Origin: JANNAV01 sp031384695
GTDB taxonomy: Bacteria; Pseudomonadota; Alphaproteobacteria; Rhodobacterales; Rhodobacteraceae
Assembly: GCA_031384695.1 (NCBI GenBank)
Contig: JANNAV010000031.1
Location: forward strand, 1-27,747
Reading direction: 5' to 3'
DNA: 27,747 nucleotides
In this document: positions 14,933 to 23,624 of the stretch, one piece after another
Position numbering within the stretch: the first letter of the stretch is position 1
Layout: each line of letters starts with the position of its first letter
Notes under the pieces: generated by a model
The model's input: only the letters and a program-made list of their open reading frames with translations
Databases searched by the model: none
Told to the model about the DNA's origin: nothing
Program-made: the position numbers and the translations under genes

Positions 14933-15901
14933 ATGCAAATCAGCGCAGCACCCCTCATCTATATCCTGATCTTCGTGGCCGTCATCTTTCTGGTCGAGGG
15001 CCTCTATCTCACGGTATTCGGCAAATCCATCAGCCTCAACAGCCGCACCAGCCGCCGTCTGGCGCTGCTCGACAAGAACAAGAACCGCGAAGAGGTGTTG
15101 GAACAACTCCGCAAAGAGATGGGCCAGCACCTCAATTCGCGCGGCATCCCGCTTTACTCGATGCTGGCGGTGAAGGCGCAAAAGGCCAATATCGCCTTCT
15201 CGCCCAAACAGTTGATCGCCATCATGGCCGGTCTTTGCGTGTTCTCTTACCTCGGCCTGACCATCGGCACCGAAGCCGCAGCCCCGGTGCGCGCGGTCAT
15301 TGCGGTGGGCATGGGCATCGGCGGCGTCTATGTCTGGGTGAACAACAAGGCCAAGAAACGCATGGCGTTGATGGATGAACAACTGCCCGACGCGGTGGAA
15401 CTGATGGTGCGCTCGTTGCGGGTGGGCCATCCGTTTTCATCGGCCATCGCCATCGTCGCCAAAGAGGTGGCCGATCCCTTGGGCACCGAGTTTGGCTTCA
15501 TCTCGGACGAGGCCGCCTATGGCCGCGATGTCGCCGACAGTCTGAAAAACTTCGCCGAACGGATGGACAGCCAGGATCTGCGCTTTCTGGCCGTCGCCGT
15601 TTCGATCCAGAAGCAATCGGGCGGCAACCTTGCCGAGATCCTCGAAGGCCTGTCCAAAGTGATCCGCGCCCGCTTCAAATTGTTCCGCCGCGTCAAGGCG
15701 ATCACTGCCGAGGCGAAATGGTCGGGCATGTTCCTCTCCGCCTTTCCCATCGGTGCGCTGATCATGATCAACGTGGTCAAGCCCGACTATTTCGACAAGG
15801 TCAAGGAAACGCCCGAGTTTATTCCCGCCTGCCTCGTCGTGGCGGTGTTTCTCGTCATCAACGTGATCTTCATGAAGATCATGGTCAACATCAAGGTTTA
15901 G
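14933..15901 (+). CDS. tadB: Tad pilus inner-membrane platform protein TadB
   Basis: This 322-residue T2SSF-family membrane protein has an N-terminal helix (about 8-28), two central helices (about 92-140), a cytoplasmic T2SSF domain (about 145-270, with LPDAVELMVRSLRVGHPFSS and SGGNLAEILEGLSKVIR) and C-terminal helices (to residue 315). Together with TadC it makes the platform on which CpaF acts. It starts 8 nt after cpaF and ends 7 nt before tadC, so the genes are clearly one operon. The length is normal for TadB. Confidence 0.95.
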   Translation: MQISAAPLIYILIFVAVIFLVEGLYLTVFGKSISLNSRTSRRLALLDKNKNREEVLEQLRKEMGQHLNSRGIPLYSMLAVKAQKANIAFSPKQLIAIMAGLCVFSYLGLTIGTEAAAPVRAVIAVGMGIGGVYVWVNNKAKKRMALMDEQLPDAVELMVRSLRVGHPFSSAIAIVAKEVADPLGTEFGFISDEAAYGRDVADSLKNFAERMDSQDLRFLAVAVSIQKQSGGNLAEILEGLSKVIRARFKLFRRVKAITAEAKWSGMFLSAFPIGALIMINVVKPDYFDKVKETPEFIPACLVVAVFLVINVIFMKIMVNIKV

Positions 15902-15908
15902 GCGCATC

Positions 15909-16892
15909 ATGGAAATGATCAGCAATATCAACGCGATGATTGTGGAAAAGCTGGGTCCGCTAGGCCCGGTTCTGCTGCTGGGCGGGCTTGGCCTTCTGAT
16001 GATGATCCTCGTGCTGCCCAGCATGCTGAAAAAAACCGCCGAGCCGTTCAGCAAGATCAAGGCACAGCGCGTGGCGGGCGCTTCGTCCAACCGTCAAGGC
16101 CCCGATCTGCGGCGCGGCGAAAAGGTCGACAAGCTCGAGAAATACGCAGGCTTCCTCGAGCCGCAGGACGAAGAAACCATGACGGCCGCGCGCCTGATGA
16201 TGCTGCGCGCCGGTTACAAAGCCAAAAACGCAGTGCGCATGTTCCACTTTGCGCAGTTGGTTCTGGGCATCGGGCTGCTGCTTTTGGGCGTGATCTACAC
16301 CATGATCGCCAATGCGCAGGCCGAGGTGACCACCCAGTTCATGATGATGTCCACCATCGGGCCCGGTGCTGCGGGCTATTACCTGCCGAAATACTGGGTC
16401 GAACGCCGGTTGCAAAAACGCAAGGAAGAAATTATCTCGGGCTTCCCCGATGCACTCGATCTGATGCTGGTCTGCATCGAGGCGGGCCAGTCGCTCGATC
16501 AGTCGATCAACCGAATCGCCGTGGAAAGCCGCGCGGGCTATCCCGCTTTGGCCGAAGAATTTGACATGGTGGCCCAACAGGTCAAGGCCGGCAAGGAACG
16601 CGTGCAGGTGATGAAAGACATGTCCGAGCGTGTGGGCGTGGCCGATGTCGCCTCCTTCGTGACCACGCTGGTGCAATCGGCCAGCTTCGGCACCTCGATT
16701 GCCGATGCTTTGCGGGTGTATTCGATCGAAATGCGTGACAAACGGGTGATGCGCGCCGAAGAGAAAGCAAACACCTTGCCGACAAAGCTGACGCTGGGCA
16801 CTATGCTGTTCACATTGCCGCCGTTGCTGATCATCCTGATCGGGCCGTCGGTGCAGGGTATCGCGCAAAACCTCGGAGGGATGAGCAAGTAA
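15909..16892 (+). CDS. tadC: Tad pilus inner-membrane platform protein TadC
   Basis: This 327-residue partner of TadB has an N-terminal transmembrane segment (about 18-40), further helices near 105-155, and the T2SSF cytoplasmic domain (about 170-290). The latter includes GFPDALDLMLVCIEAGQSLD and VTTLVQSASFGTSIADALR. A final helix follows near LFTLPPLLIILIGP. The stop codon directly abuts the GTG start of the next gene. A GGAGGG at 16875-16880, inside the end of tadC, serves that gene. Confidence 0.95.
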   Translation: MEMISNINAMIVEKLGPLGPVLLLGGLGLLMMILVLPSMLKKTAEPFSKIKAQRVAGASSNRQGPDLRRGEKVDKLEKYAGFLEPQDEETMTAARLMMLRAGYKAKNAVRMFHFAQLVLGIGLLLLGVIYTMIANAQAEVTTQFMMMSTIGPGAAGYYLPKYWVERRLQKRKEEIISGFPDALDLMLVCIEAGQSLDQSINRIAVESRAGYPALAEEFDMVAQQVKAGKERVQVMKDMSERVGVADVASFVTTLVQSASFGTSIADALRVYSIEMRDKRVMRAEEKANTLPTKLTLGTMLFTLPPLLIILIGPSVQGIAQNLGGMSK

Positions 16893-17483
16893 GTGAACCG
16901 GTGGCCGACCGCACTCTTGGTACTTCTGGCCGCCTGTGGCAACACCGGCGGCCTTGGCGTTGGCGGCACCACGGGGTTTTTGGGCGGCACCGCCGTCAGC
17001 CGTAACACGCCGCCCGGCGCCAACCGCTATGCCGAAGGCGTCGACGGTCTGCTGGTCGGCCACCGGCTGATGGAGGCGGGGGAGTTCGAACTGGCGCTGA
17101 AGGCTTACCTTCGCGCCGCCGCCGAACAGGGCATCAACGTCGATGTGCTTTCCGCCCTCGGGTCTGCCAACCTGCGCCTTGGCCGGCTTGGCCAATCCGA
17201 ACAATTGCTGCGCCGCGCGCTTGAAGCCGATCCCACCTTCGTGCCCGCCCTCAACAATCTGGGCGTCGTACTGATGGAGCAGGGCAAATCCGGCGAGGCG
17301 CGCGTGATATTTCAGCAGGCTTTCGCTCTTGACAGTGGCCAATCGGACTCGATCCGCGAAAATCTGCAATTGGCTATCGCCCGAAGCGAATCTTCGCTGT
17401 ATCCTGATGAGGAAGTTGAGAAACCGGCCTATGCGTTGGTCAGACGCGGGCAAGGCCAATACGAGCTTTTGTCGCAACTCTAA
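16893..17483 (+). CDS. tadD: TPR lipoprotein TadD
   Basis: This 196-residue protein begins with GTG directly after the tadC stop; GGAGGG lies 12 nt upstream. The N-terminus MNRWPTALLVLLAACGNTGG is a lipoprotein signal with lipobox LAAC (Cys15). After a Gly-rich linker, residues 50-180 contain tetratricopeptide repeats (e.g. GEFELALKAYLRAAAEQGIN, ALEADPTFVPALNNLGVVLM). TadD is thought to help the secretin assemble, in the manner of pilotins, and sits in the outer membrane facing the periplasm. Translational coupling to tadC is implied by the arrangement. Confidence 0.9.
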   Translation: MNRWPTALLVLLAACGNTGGLGVGGTTGFLGGTAVSRNTPPGANRYAEGVDGLLVGHRLMEAGEFELALKAYLRAAAEQGINVDVLSALGSANLRLGRLGQSEQLLRRALEADPTFVPALNNLGVVLMEQGKSGEARVIFQQAFALDSGQSDSIRENLQLAIARSESSLYPDEEVEKPAYALVRRGQGQYELLSQL

Positions 17484-17520
17484 GCGCCGGACGGAATTGA
17501 GCAGTTAAAAAGGACGCAAA

Positions 17521-18366
17521 ATGCGCCACCCTGTCAAACTTGCGCTGTGCCTTTCGGGCATGGCACTTCTTGTCGCCTGTCAGCATCAATCCGATGCTGA
17601 AGTGCAGCGCGCAATCAAAAGCGTCAACGTCATCGACGAATCCAACCTCAACGATGTGATGCTCACCGCGTCCGATCCGAACGAGGGCGTCACCTATTTC
17701 AAGAACGCATCCGAGCAGAACCCGGACCGCATTGATCTGAAACGTGGTCTTGCCAAATCGCTGATCCGCGCCAACCGCGCGACCGAGGCCATAGCCATCC
17801 TGACCCAGATCACTGCCACCCCCGAAGGCACCATGGACGACCGCGTCGATCTGGCCGAAGCCCTGATCCGGTCCAACGAATGGCCGCGCGCCGAGGCCGA
17901 ACTGAACAAGATCCCCCCCACCCACGAAACCTTTCAACGCTACCGGCTCGAGGCGATGGTGGCCGACAGCAAGAAGAACTGGAAGAAAGCCGACAGCTTT
18001 TACGAGATCGCCGCGGGCCTCACCACCAAACCCGCAAGTGTGCTGAACAACTGGGGTTTTTCCAAACTGACGCGCGGCGACGCGGCAGGCGCGGAAAAGC
18101 TGTTTGTCGAGGCGATCACCTATGACAGCAGCCTTTTCACCGCCAAGAACAACCTCGTGCTCGCCCGCTCGTCACAGCGCAAGTACGATCTGCCCGTGGT
18201 GCCGATGACCCAGACCGAGCGCGCCGAACTGCTCTACACAATGGCCCTCGCCGCGATCAAGCAAGGCGACATCGTGGTGGGCAAGGGCCTGCTGCAAGAC
18301 GCCATCGACACCCACCCCCAACATTTCGAGGCTGCCGCCCGCAGCCTGGCCGCGCTGGAGGCTTAG
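17521..18366 (+). CDS. Second TPR lipoprotein of the Tad locus (TadD-like)
   Basis: This 281-residue protein has a lipoprotein signal peptide with lipobox LVAC (Cys20; ...MALLVACQHQ) and several tetratricopeptide-like repeats between about residues 55 and 215 (GVTYFKNASEQNPDRIDLKR, LNNWGFSKLTRGDAAGAEKL). A second helical repeat follows near the C-terminus (IKQGDIVVGKGLLQDAID). It is preceded by AAAAAGGACG and is followed by cpaA after 1 nt. Two TPR lipoproteins in tandem suggest a divergent duplication or two different helper roles in secretin or pilus assembly; which one holds is not visible. Confidence 0.88.
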   Translation: MRHPVKLALCLSGMALLVACQHQSDAEVQRAIKSVNVIDESNLNDVMLTASDPNEGVTYFKNASEQNPDRIDLKRGLAKSLIRANRATEAIAILTQITATPEGTMDDRVDLAEALIRSNEWPRAEAELNKIPPTHETFQRYRLEAMVADSKKNWKKADSFYEIAAGLTTKPASVLNNWGFSKLTRGDAAGAEKLFVEAITYDSSLFTAKNNLVLARSSQRKYDLPVVPMTQTERAELLYTMALAAIKQGDIVVGKGLLQDAIDTHPQHFEAAARSLAALEA

Positions 18367-18367
18367 G

Positions 18368-18865
18368 ATGTCGCCGCTGTCGCAGATCGCAGCTTTCGCC
18401 TTTCTGCTTGTCGCCGTGCCTATCGGCATCTGGGTCGCGTGGAGCGACATGAAAACCATGAAAATCCCCAACAAGTCGGTGATGGCGCTGCTCGCAGGCT
18501 ATCTGCTGATCGGCCCCTTCGTGCTATCGCTCCCCGATTTCGGCTGGGGTCTGGCCTACGGCCTGATCGTGCTGGTCGCAGGCTTTATCGCCAACGCCCT
18601 CAGCCTGCTTGGCGCGGGCGACGCCAAATTCGCCGCCGCCATGGCGCCCTTTTTCGTCGGCTGCGATGTCCGCCTCGTCATGGCGCTGTTTGCCGCCTGC
18701 CTCCTCGGCGCCTTCACCAGCCACCGCCTGATGCGGCTGATCCCGCCCTTCCGAGCCGCTACCGCCGATTGGGCCAGTTGGACCCACAAAGACTTTCCCA
18801 TGGGCCTCGCCCTCTCCGGCACCCTTATTTTCTATCTTCTGGCGGCAATCCGCTTTGCCGCCTGA
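18368..18865 (+). CDS. cpaA: Prepilin peptidase CpaA/TadV
   Basis: This 165-residue inner-membrane aspartic protease (type IV leader peptidase, A24 family) has the two catalytic aspartates: Asp27 in WSDMKTMKIPN and Asp85 in the GxGD motif LGAGDAKF. It has about five hydrophobic helices. The methyltransferase domain of PilD-type enzymes is absent, as usual for CpaA/TadV. Its substrates should be the two Flp prepilins at 8110-8705. It begins 1 nt after the TPR lipoprotein gene. Confidence 0.93.
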   Translation: MSPLSQIAAFAFLLVAVPIGIWVAWSDMKTMKIPNKSVMALLAGYLLIGPFVLSLPDFGWGLAYGLIVLVAGFIANALSLLGAGDAKFAAAMAPFFVGCDVRLVMALFAACLLGAFTSHRLMRLIPPFRAATADWASWTHKDFPMGLALSGTLIFYLLAAIRFAA

Positions 18866-18931
18866 CCGCCTTCACCGTTTCTTGACTGAAAGCCGCCACG
18901 CTGCACCCGACGCAAACCCGCAGGTAACCCG

Positions 18932-20245
18932 ATGAACATGCAGACCGCCCCCAACGTGATCGCCCCGCCCGCCCCCAAAACCATGGCCGAAACCGGCCTA
19001 TCGCCGGTGATGATGCGCGATATCCTGCTGAAAACCATGTTCCGCATGAACCTTGATCTGGTGTCGGAACTGGCGCGGGTGCTTTGCCTGCAAGTACAGG
19101 CCACGCAGGAACTGGTCGATCTCGCGCGCACACAGCGCCTGCTGGAGGCGACCGGCACCCTGCACGCAACCTCGGGCAACGAGATGGGGTATCAGCTTAC
19201 CGACGCCGGCAAAGCCCGCGCCCTCGATGCCCTGTCGCAGTCCGAATATTACGGCGCGATGCCAATTCCGCTGGCCAGCTATTCCGAGCAGATGAAACGC
19301 CAGTCGGTGCGCAACATCCGCCTGACCCGGCCCGAACTGATGGTCGGCATGGGCCACCTGATCCTGCCCGATGATCTGATCGACAACCTCGGCCCCGCCG
19401 TCACCTCGGGCCGCTCGATCCTGATGTACGGCCCGCCGGGTAACGGAAAATCCAGTATTTCCAACGGTATCCGCGCGGCCTTGGGCGACAAGATCTATAT
19501 CCCCCGCGCCATCGAATACTCCGGTCAGGTGATCACCGTGTTCGATCCCATCGTGCATTCCAAAGCCGAAGAGCAGGTGGAAGACCCCAATTCCATCCGC
19601 CGCGCCGGCAACCGCTATGACAGCCGCTATGTGCTGTGCGAGCGTCCTTCGGTGATCACCGGCGGCGAATTGACGCTGGATATGTTGGATTTGAAATACA
19701 ATCCCACCGCCCGCACCTATCAGGCACCACTGCAGTTGAAATCTTCGGGCGGCATCTTCATCGTCGACGACCTTGGCCGCCAGTCTGAGCCGCCGCAGAA
19801 ACTGGTCAACCGCTGGATCGTACCTTTGGAGGAAAGCCGCGATATCCTGTCGCTGCAATCGGGTGAAAAATTCACCGTGCCGTTTGATACGCTGGTCATC
19901 TTCTCAACCAACTTCCACCCGAACGAGATTTTCGATGGTGCTGCCCTGCGGCGGATCTTCTTCAAGATCAAGATCGACGGGCCAAGCCAGGAAAACTTTC
20001 TGAAAATCTTCGCCATGGTCGCACGCAAAAAGAAAATGCCGCTGGACGAGCGTGCCCTGCTCCATCTTCTGAAGGTCAAGTATCCGACAATCAACAACAA
20101 TTTCGCCAACTACCAGCCGGTTTTCCTGATCGACCAGATGATCACCGTCTGCGAGTTCGAGGGCATCCCCTATCAGATGACCCCCGAACTGATCGACCGC
20201 GCCTGGGCCAACATGTTCGTGCGCGACGAGAAAATCGCCAAATAG
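18932..20245 (+). CDS. AAA+ family ATPase of unknown role, downstream of the Tad locus
   Basis: This 437-residue cytoplasmic ATPase has a Walker A (GPPGNGKS, residues 167-174), a Walker B (IFIVDD, 275-280) and a probable arginine-finger region at AALRRIFFKIKIDGP. The N-terminal 150 residues look helical and include a winged-helix-like stretch (MGYQLTDAGKARALDALSQS) followed by YYGAMPIPLASY. The C-terminal 70 residues form a lid-like helical domain. There are no membrane segments or protease motifs. It lies 66 nt after cpaA on the same strand, so it may belong to the pilus operon, but I do not recognise a defined function. It ends 9 nt before the convergent cyclo-ligase gene. Confidence 0.85.
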   Translation: MNMQTAPNVIAPPAPKTMAETGLSPVMMRDILLKTMFRMNLDLVSELARVLCLQVQATQELVDLARTQRLLEATGTLHATSGNEMGYQLTDAGKARALDALSQSEYYGAMPIPLASYSEQMKRQSVRNIRLTRPELMVGMGHLILPDDLIDNLGPAVTSGRSILMYGPPGNGKSSISNGIRAALGDKIYIPRAIEYSGQVITVFDPIVHSKAEEQVEDPNSIRRAGNRYDSRYVLCERPSVITGGELTLDMLDLKYNPTARTYQAPLQLKSSGGIFIVDDLGRQSEPPQKLVNRWIVPLEESRDILSLQSGEKFTVPFDTLVIFSTNFHPNEIFDGAALRRIFFKIKIDGPSQENFLKIFAMVARKKKMPLDERALLHLLKVKYPTINNNFANYQPVFLIDQMITVCEFEGIPYQMTPELIDRAWANMFVRDEKIAK

Positions 20246-20254
20246 GCCCTCGGT

Positions 20255-20797
20255 TCAAAACAACCGCAGGCCCTGTTCGGTGACAATCGCATCAAGCCGC
20301 TGATCGGTGGCGTCAATCGGCACCTCCGCCACTTCCTGCGCGGCAAAGGCAAAGCCAACCGCCAGCGTCGGCCGCTTTGCCCGCAACTCTTCCAGCGTCC
20401 GGTCATAAAACCCGCCGCCATAGCCAAGCCGATAGCCCCGGGCGTCAAACGCCAGCAGCGGCACGATCAACACCTCCGGCTCCACCCAGCCGCCCTCCTC
20501 GGGAATTTCAGCCCCAAACGTGCCCATAATCATCCGGCAACCGGGGCTCCATTCCCGAAACCGAAGTGGCTGTGCCGCCCCCATGATTACCGGCACCGCC
20601 ACCGGCCCCTGATGCGCCGCCATTGCCGCGCGCGGATCAATTTCGGTCCGCATCGCCATGTAGCCTGCCAGCGGCAAACCCCGCTGCGCCGCCAGATAAT
20701 CGGCCAGCAACTCGCTCGCCTGCCCCTGCCCGGCGGCATAGGCGCTTTTGCGGTTGGCAAATGCCACTTTGCGCGCCAAGGCTTTGATATCATTCAT
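20255..20797 (-). CDS. 5-formyltetrahydrofolate cyclo-ligase
   Basis: This 180-residue enzyme uses ATP to convert 5-formyl-THF to 5,10-methenyl-THF, returning a stored folate to one-carbon metabolism. The family motif is seen as VPLLAFDARGYRLGYGGGFYDR (about residues 112-133; ATP/folate site), with an early lysine-rich helix (KALARKVAFANRKSAY) as in the family. Its ATG overlaps the mgtE stop by 4 nt (ATGA type), so it should be translated from the mgtE message. The length is normal for the family. Confidence 0.92.
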   Translation of the reverse strand: MNDIKALARKVAFANRKSAYAAGQGQASELLADYLAAQRGLPLAGYMAMRTEIDPRAAMAAHQGPVAVPVIMGAAQPLRFREWSPGCRMIMGTFGAEIPEEGGWVEPEVLIVPLLAFDARGYRLGYGGGFYDRTLEELRAKRPTLAVGFAFAAQEVAEVPIDATDQRLDAIVTEQGLRLF

Positions 20798-22164
20798 ATC
20801 AGCACCAGAGAGGCAAGGCCAAGAAACACGAAAAACCCTGTCACGTCGGTCAGCGTCGTCACAAACGTTCCCGATGAAAGCGCCGGATCAAACCCCGCCC
20901 GCTCCAGAAACAGCGGCACCAAAGTGCCCGCAAGGGCGGCCACAAACAGATTGACAATCATCGCCGCCCCGATCACCACCCCCAAAAGCGGCACGCCGTA
21001 CCCCAGCCACCCCACCAGCCCCATCACGCTGGCAAAGCCCAAACCGTTGATCAGCCCCACCGCCGCTTCGCGCCGCACCACCCGGAACGCGTTCGCCTGC
21101 GTCAGATCGCGCGTCGCCAGCGCCCGCACCGCCACGGTCAGCGATTGCGTCCCCGCATTGCCCCCCATCGAGGCCACAATCGGCATCAGCGCCGCCAGCG
21201 CCACCAGCGCCGTGATGGTCCCGGCAAACTGGGCAATCACCAAAGCCGAAAGATTGGCCGCGATCAGATTGACAAAAAGCCACGGAAACCGGCTCCGCAC
21301 CGTATCAAGCACCCCGTCCGCGATCGAGCTTTCCTCGTCCACCCCGGCAAGGCGCAACATGTCCTCCTCGTGCTCCTCATCCAGCACGCCCATCGCGTCA
21401 TCAATAGTGATCACCCCCACCAACTTCCCGTCGGCGTCCACCACCGGGCAGGAAATCAGGTGATACTGGTGGAACATATAGGCCACATCGGCCTCGGCAC
21501 CGGTGGCAGTCACCGTGCGGAAACTGTCCTCCAGAATATCGCGCAGCGCCACCGCGCGCCGCGATGACAATATGCGCCCCAGCGTCACGTAACCTGTTGG
21601 TTTTGAATTAATATCTATCAGGATGACATGATAGAACTGATCCGGCAGATGCTCCGCCCCGCGCAGGAAATCAATCGCCTCGCCCACCGTCCAGTGTTCC
21701 GGCGCCACCACCACTTCGCGCTGCATCAGGCGGCCGGCGGAGTCGTCGGGATAGGCCAGCGCCTGCTCCACCGCAAGCCGGTCCACCGCGTCCAGCGCCT
21801 CAAGGATGCGGCCCTGTTGCGGCGGGTCAAGATCTTCGAGGATGTCGACCATATCGTCGGTGTCAAGTTCGCGCATCGCCTCGGCCACCACATCGCGTGG
21901 CAGCGCCTCGATCACCTCTTCGCGAATCGAATCGTCAATTTCCGACAGAATCTCGCCGTCGATCTCACCCGACCACAGCGTCAACAGCGCACGCCGCTCC
22001 GACGTGCCGATCTGCTCCAGCAAATCGGCAATATCGGCTGCGTGCAGCGGCTGCAAAAGCGTGCTCAGCCGCGCCGTATCGCTTGCCTGCACCGCCTCCA
22101 GAATGGCCGACATAAGCCGCGCATCCAGCACGTCCTCGCCATCGTTGCTCAGGTCTTCCGCCAT
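20794..22164 (-). CDS. mgtE: Magnesium transporter MgtE
   Basis: This 456-residue Mg2+ channel-type transporter has an acidic helical N domain (about 10-130, e.g. MVDILEDLDPPQQGRILEAL), a tandem CBS domain (about 140-265) that senses cytoplasmic Mg2+, a connecting helix, and five transmembrane helices (about 290-456). The membrane part has MGGNAGTQSLTVAVRAL and, in the pore helix near the end, TTLTDVTGFF with the conserved Asp. It shares a 4-nt overlap with the downstream cyclo-ligase gene. There is only 37-50 nt of DNA between its start and the palindrome at 22201, so there is no room for an Mg riboswitch of the known M-box size. Confidence 0.95.
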   Translation of the reverse strand: MAEDLSNDGEDVLDARLMSAILEAVQASDTARLSTLLQPLHAADIADLLEQIGTSERRALLTLWSGEIDGEILSEIDDSIREEVIEALPRDVVAEAMRELDTDDMVDILEDLDPPQQGRILEALDAVDRLAVEQALAYPDDSAGRLMQREVVVAPEHWTVGEAIDFLRGAEHLPDQFYHVILIDINSKPTGYVTLGRILSSRRAVALRDILEDSFRTVTATGAEADVAYMFHQYHLISCPVVDADGKLVGVITIDDAMGVLDEEHEEDMLRLAGVDEESSIADGVLDTVRSRFPWLFVNLIAANLSALVIAQFAGTITALVALAALMPIVASMGGNAGTQSLTVAVRALATRDLTQANAFRVVRREAAVGLINGLGFASVMGLVGWLGYGVPLLGVVIGAAMIVNLFVAALAGTLVPLFLERAGFDPALSSGTFVTTLTDVTGFFVFLGLASLVLI

Positions 22165-22200
22165 GAAACCCCCACCGGATTACCGCGACCTTATGACAAG

Positions 22201-22217
22201 CTGTTTCAATGAAACAG
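22201..22217. promoter_or_regulatory. Perfect palindrome in the mgtE/guaD divergent intergenic region
   Basis: CTGTTTCA-A-TGAAACAG is a perfect 8+1+8 inverted repeat, 36 nt upstream of the mgtE start and 70 nt upstream of guaD. It is AT-rich relative to its surroundings and has the form of a dimer-binding operator. The cognate regulator is not encoded in the window as far as I can tell. Confidence 0.55.
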
Positions 22218-22287
22218 AGGGCAGGCGGAAATTTACCGAATTGTCAAAAACATATAGTCTACACTGGCTTGACAGAGGGAGGCACAA

Positions 22288-23577
22288 ATGGCGGATCTTT
22301 TGCTCGGGCAGGTGCTGTCCTTCTCCGGCGATCCCTTCGCAGAAGGGATCAACGCCGCAACGCTCGACCGCGACGGCGGCGTGCTGCTTGCCGAGGGCAA
22401 AATCGCCGCAGTCGGCCCCGCCGCCGCCCTGCGCGCCGCCCACCCTCAGGCGCGGGTCACCGACTATGGCCGCGCTCTCATTTCTGCCGGATTTGTCGAT
22501 GCCCACGCCCATTACCCGCAAACCGCAATCATCGCCTCCTGGGGCAAACGCCTGATCGACTGGCTGAACACCTACACCTTCCCCGAAGAGATGCGCTTTG
22601 CCGACCCGGCCTATGCCAAAGACGTGGCCGACCGCTATTTCGATCTGACCCTCGCCCATGGCACCACTTCGGTATGCTCGTTCTGCACCATCCATCCGGC
22701 CTCGGTGGATGCCTTTTTCACCGCCGCCCACCGCCACGGCGCCCGCGTCTGGGCCGGCAAAACCTGCATGGACCGCAACGCCCCCGACGGCCTGCGCGAT
22801 ACGGCACAATCCGCCTATGATCAGTCCGCCCGCCTGCTGGCGAAATGGCACGGTCAGGGCAGGCTCTCCTACGTCATCACGCCGCGCTTTGCCCCTACTT
22901 CCACCCCTGATCAACTGGCGGCGATGGGCGCGCTTTGGGCCGAAAACCCCGGCTGCCTGATGCAAACCCACCTCTCCGAGCAAACCGACGAGATTGCCTG
23001 GGCAAAATCCCTGTTTCCAAACGCCCGCGATTATCTTGATACTTACGAACAACACGGCCTTCTCGGCAAAGGCGGGCTTTACGGCCATGCCATCTGGCTG
23101 GAACCGCGCGAGAAAGACCGACTGCGCGAGGTGGGCGCGGCCCTCGTGCATTGCCCGACCTCGAACGCCTTCATCGGCTCGGGGCTGTTCGATATGGCCG
23201 GCCTCAAAGCCGCTGGCCACCGCATTGGCCTTGCCACCGATACCGGAGGCGGATCTTCCTTTTCCATGCTGCGCACCATGGCCTCGGCCTACGAGATCGG
23301 CCAGTTGCGCGGCCGCCCCCTGCACCCGTCCGAGCTGTGGTGGCTGGCAACCGCAGGCTCGGCACAGGCGCTGCAAGCCGGTCACCAGATCGGCAACATC
23401 GCCGTCGGGATGGAGGCCGATCTGGTGGTCGTGAACCTCGCCTCCACCGCCGCCATCGAACAGGCAACACGCCGCGCCGAAGACATCTGGCAGGCGATTT
23501 TCCCCACCATCATGATGGGCGACGACCGCGCAATCACCGCCACATGGGTGGGCGGCAAACGGCGACAAGCGGGCTGA
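22288..23577 (+). CDS. guaD: Guanine deaminase
   Basis: This 429-residue amidohydrolase deaminates guanine to xanthine in purine breakdown. Metal ligands are visible: His73 and His75 in GFVDAHAHYPQ, His228 in QTHLSEQ, His267 in GHAIW and Asp318 in LATDTGGGSSFSM. The guanine-deaminase-specific segments CMDRNAPDGLRD and HCPTSNAFIGSG are present. The ATG is preceded by GAGGGAGG-type purines (AGAGGGAGG, 22274-22282). The gene is divergent from mgtE. The neighbouring genes are not purine genes, so it seems to be a single transcription unit. Confidence 0.94.
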   Translation: MADLLLGQVLSFSGDPFAEGINAATLDRDGGVLLAEGKIAAVGPAAALRAAHPQARVTDYGRALISAGFVDAHAHYPQTAIIASWGKRLIDWLNTYTFPEEMRFADPAYAKDVADRYFDLTLAHGTTSVCSFCTIHPASVDAFFTAAHRHGARVWAGKTCMDRNAPDGLRDTAQSAYDQSARLLAKWHGQGRLSYVITPRFAPTSTPDQLAAMGALWAENPGCLMQTHLSEQTDEIAWAKSLFPNARDYLDTYEQHGLLGKGGLYGHAIWLEPREKDRLREVGAALVHCPTSNAFIGSGLFDMAGLKAAGHRIGLATDTGGGSSFSMLRTMASAYEIGQLRGRPLHPSELWWLATAGSAQALQAGHQIGNIAVGMEADLVVVNLASTAAIEQATRRAEDIWQAIFPTIMMGDDRAITATWVGGKRRQAG

Positions 23578-23624
23578 GTTCCGCTTGAATCACCAACCGT
23601 CAGCCTGGGTTATGCCCCCCCACC

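Noticed and set aside
15960..17477. 505-residue minus-strand frame opposite tadC and tadD
   Set aside because: His/Gln/Arg-rich shadow spanning two real genes.
22180..23568. 462-residue minus-strand frame opposite guaD
   Set aside because: Gly-rich antisense of guanine deaminase, whose metal ligands are all visible on the plus strand.
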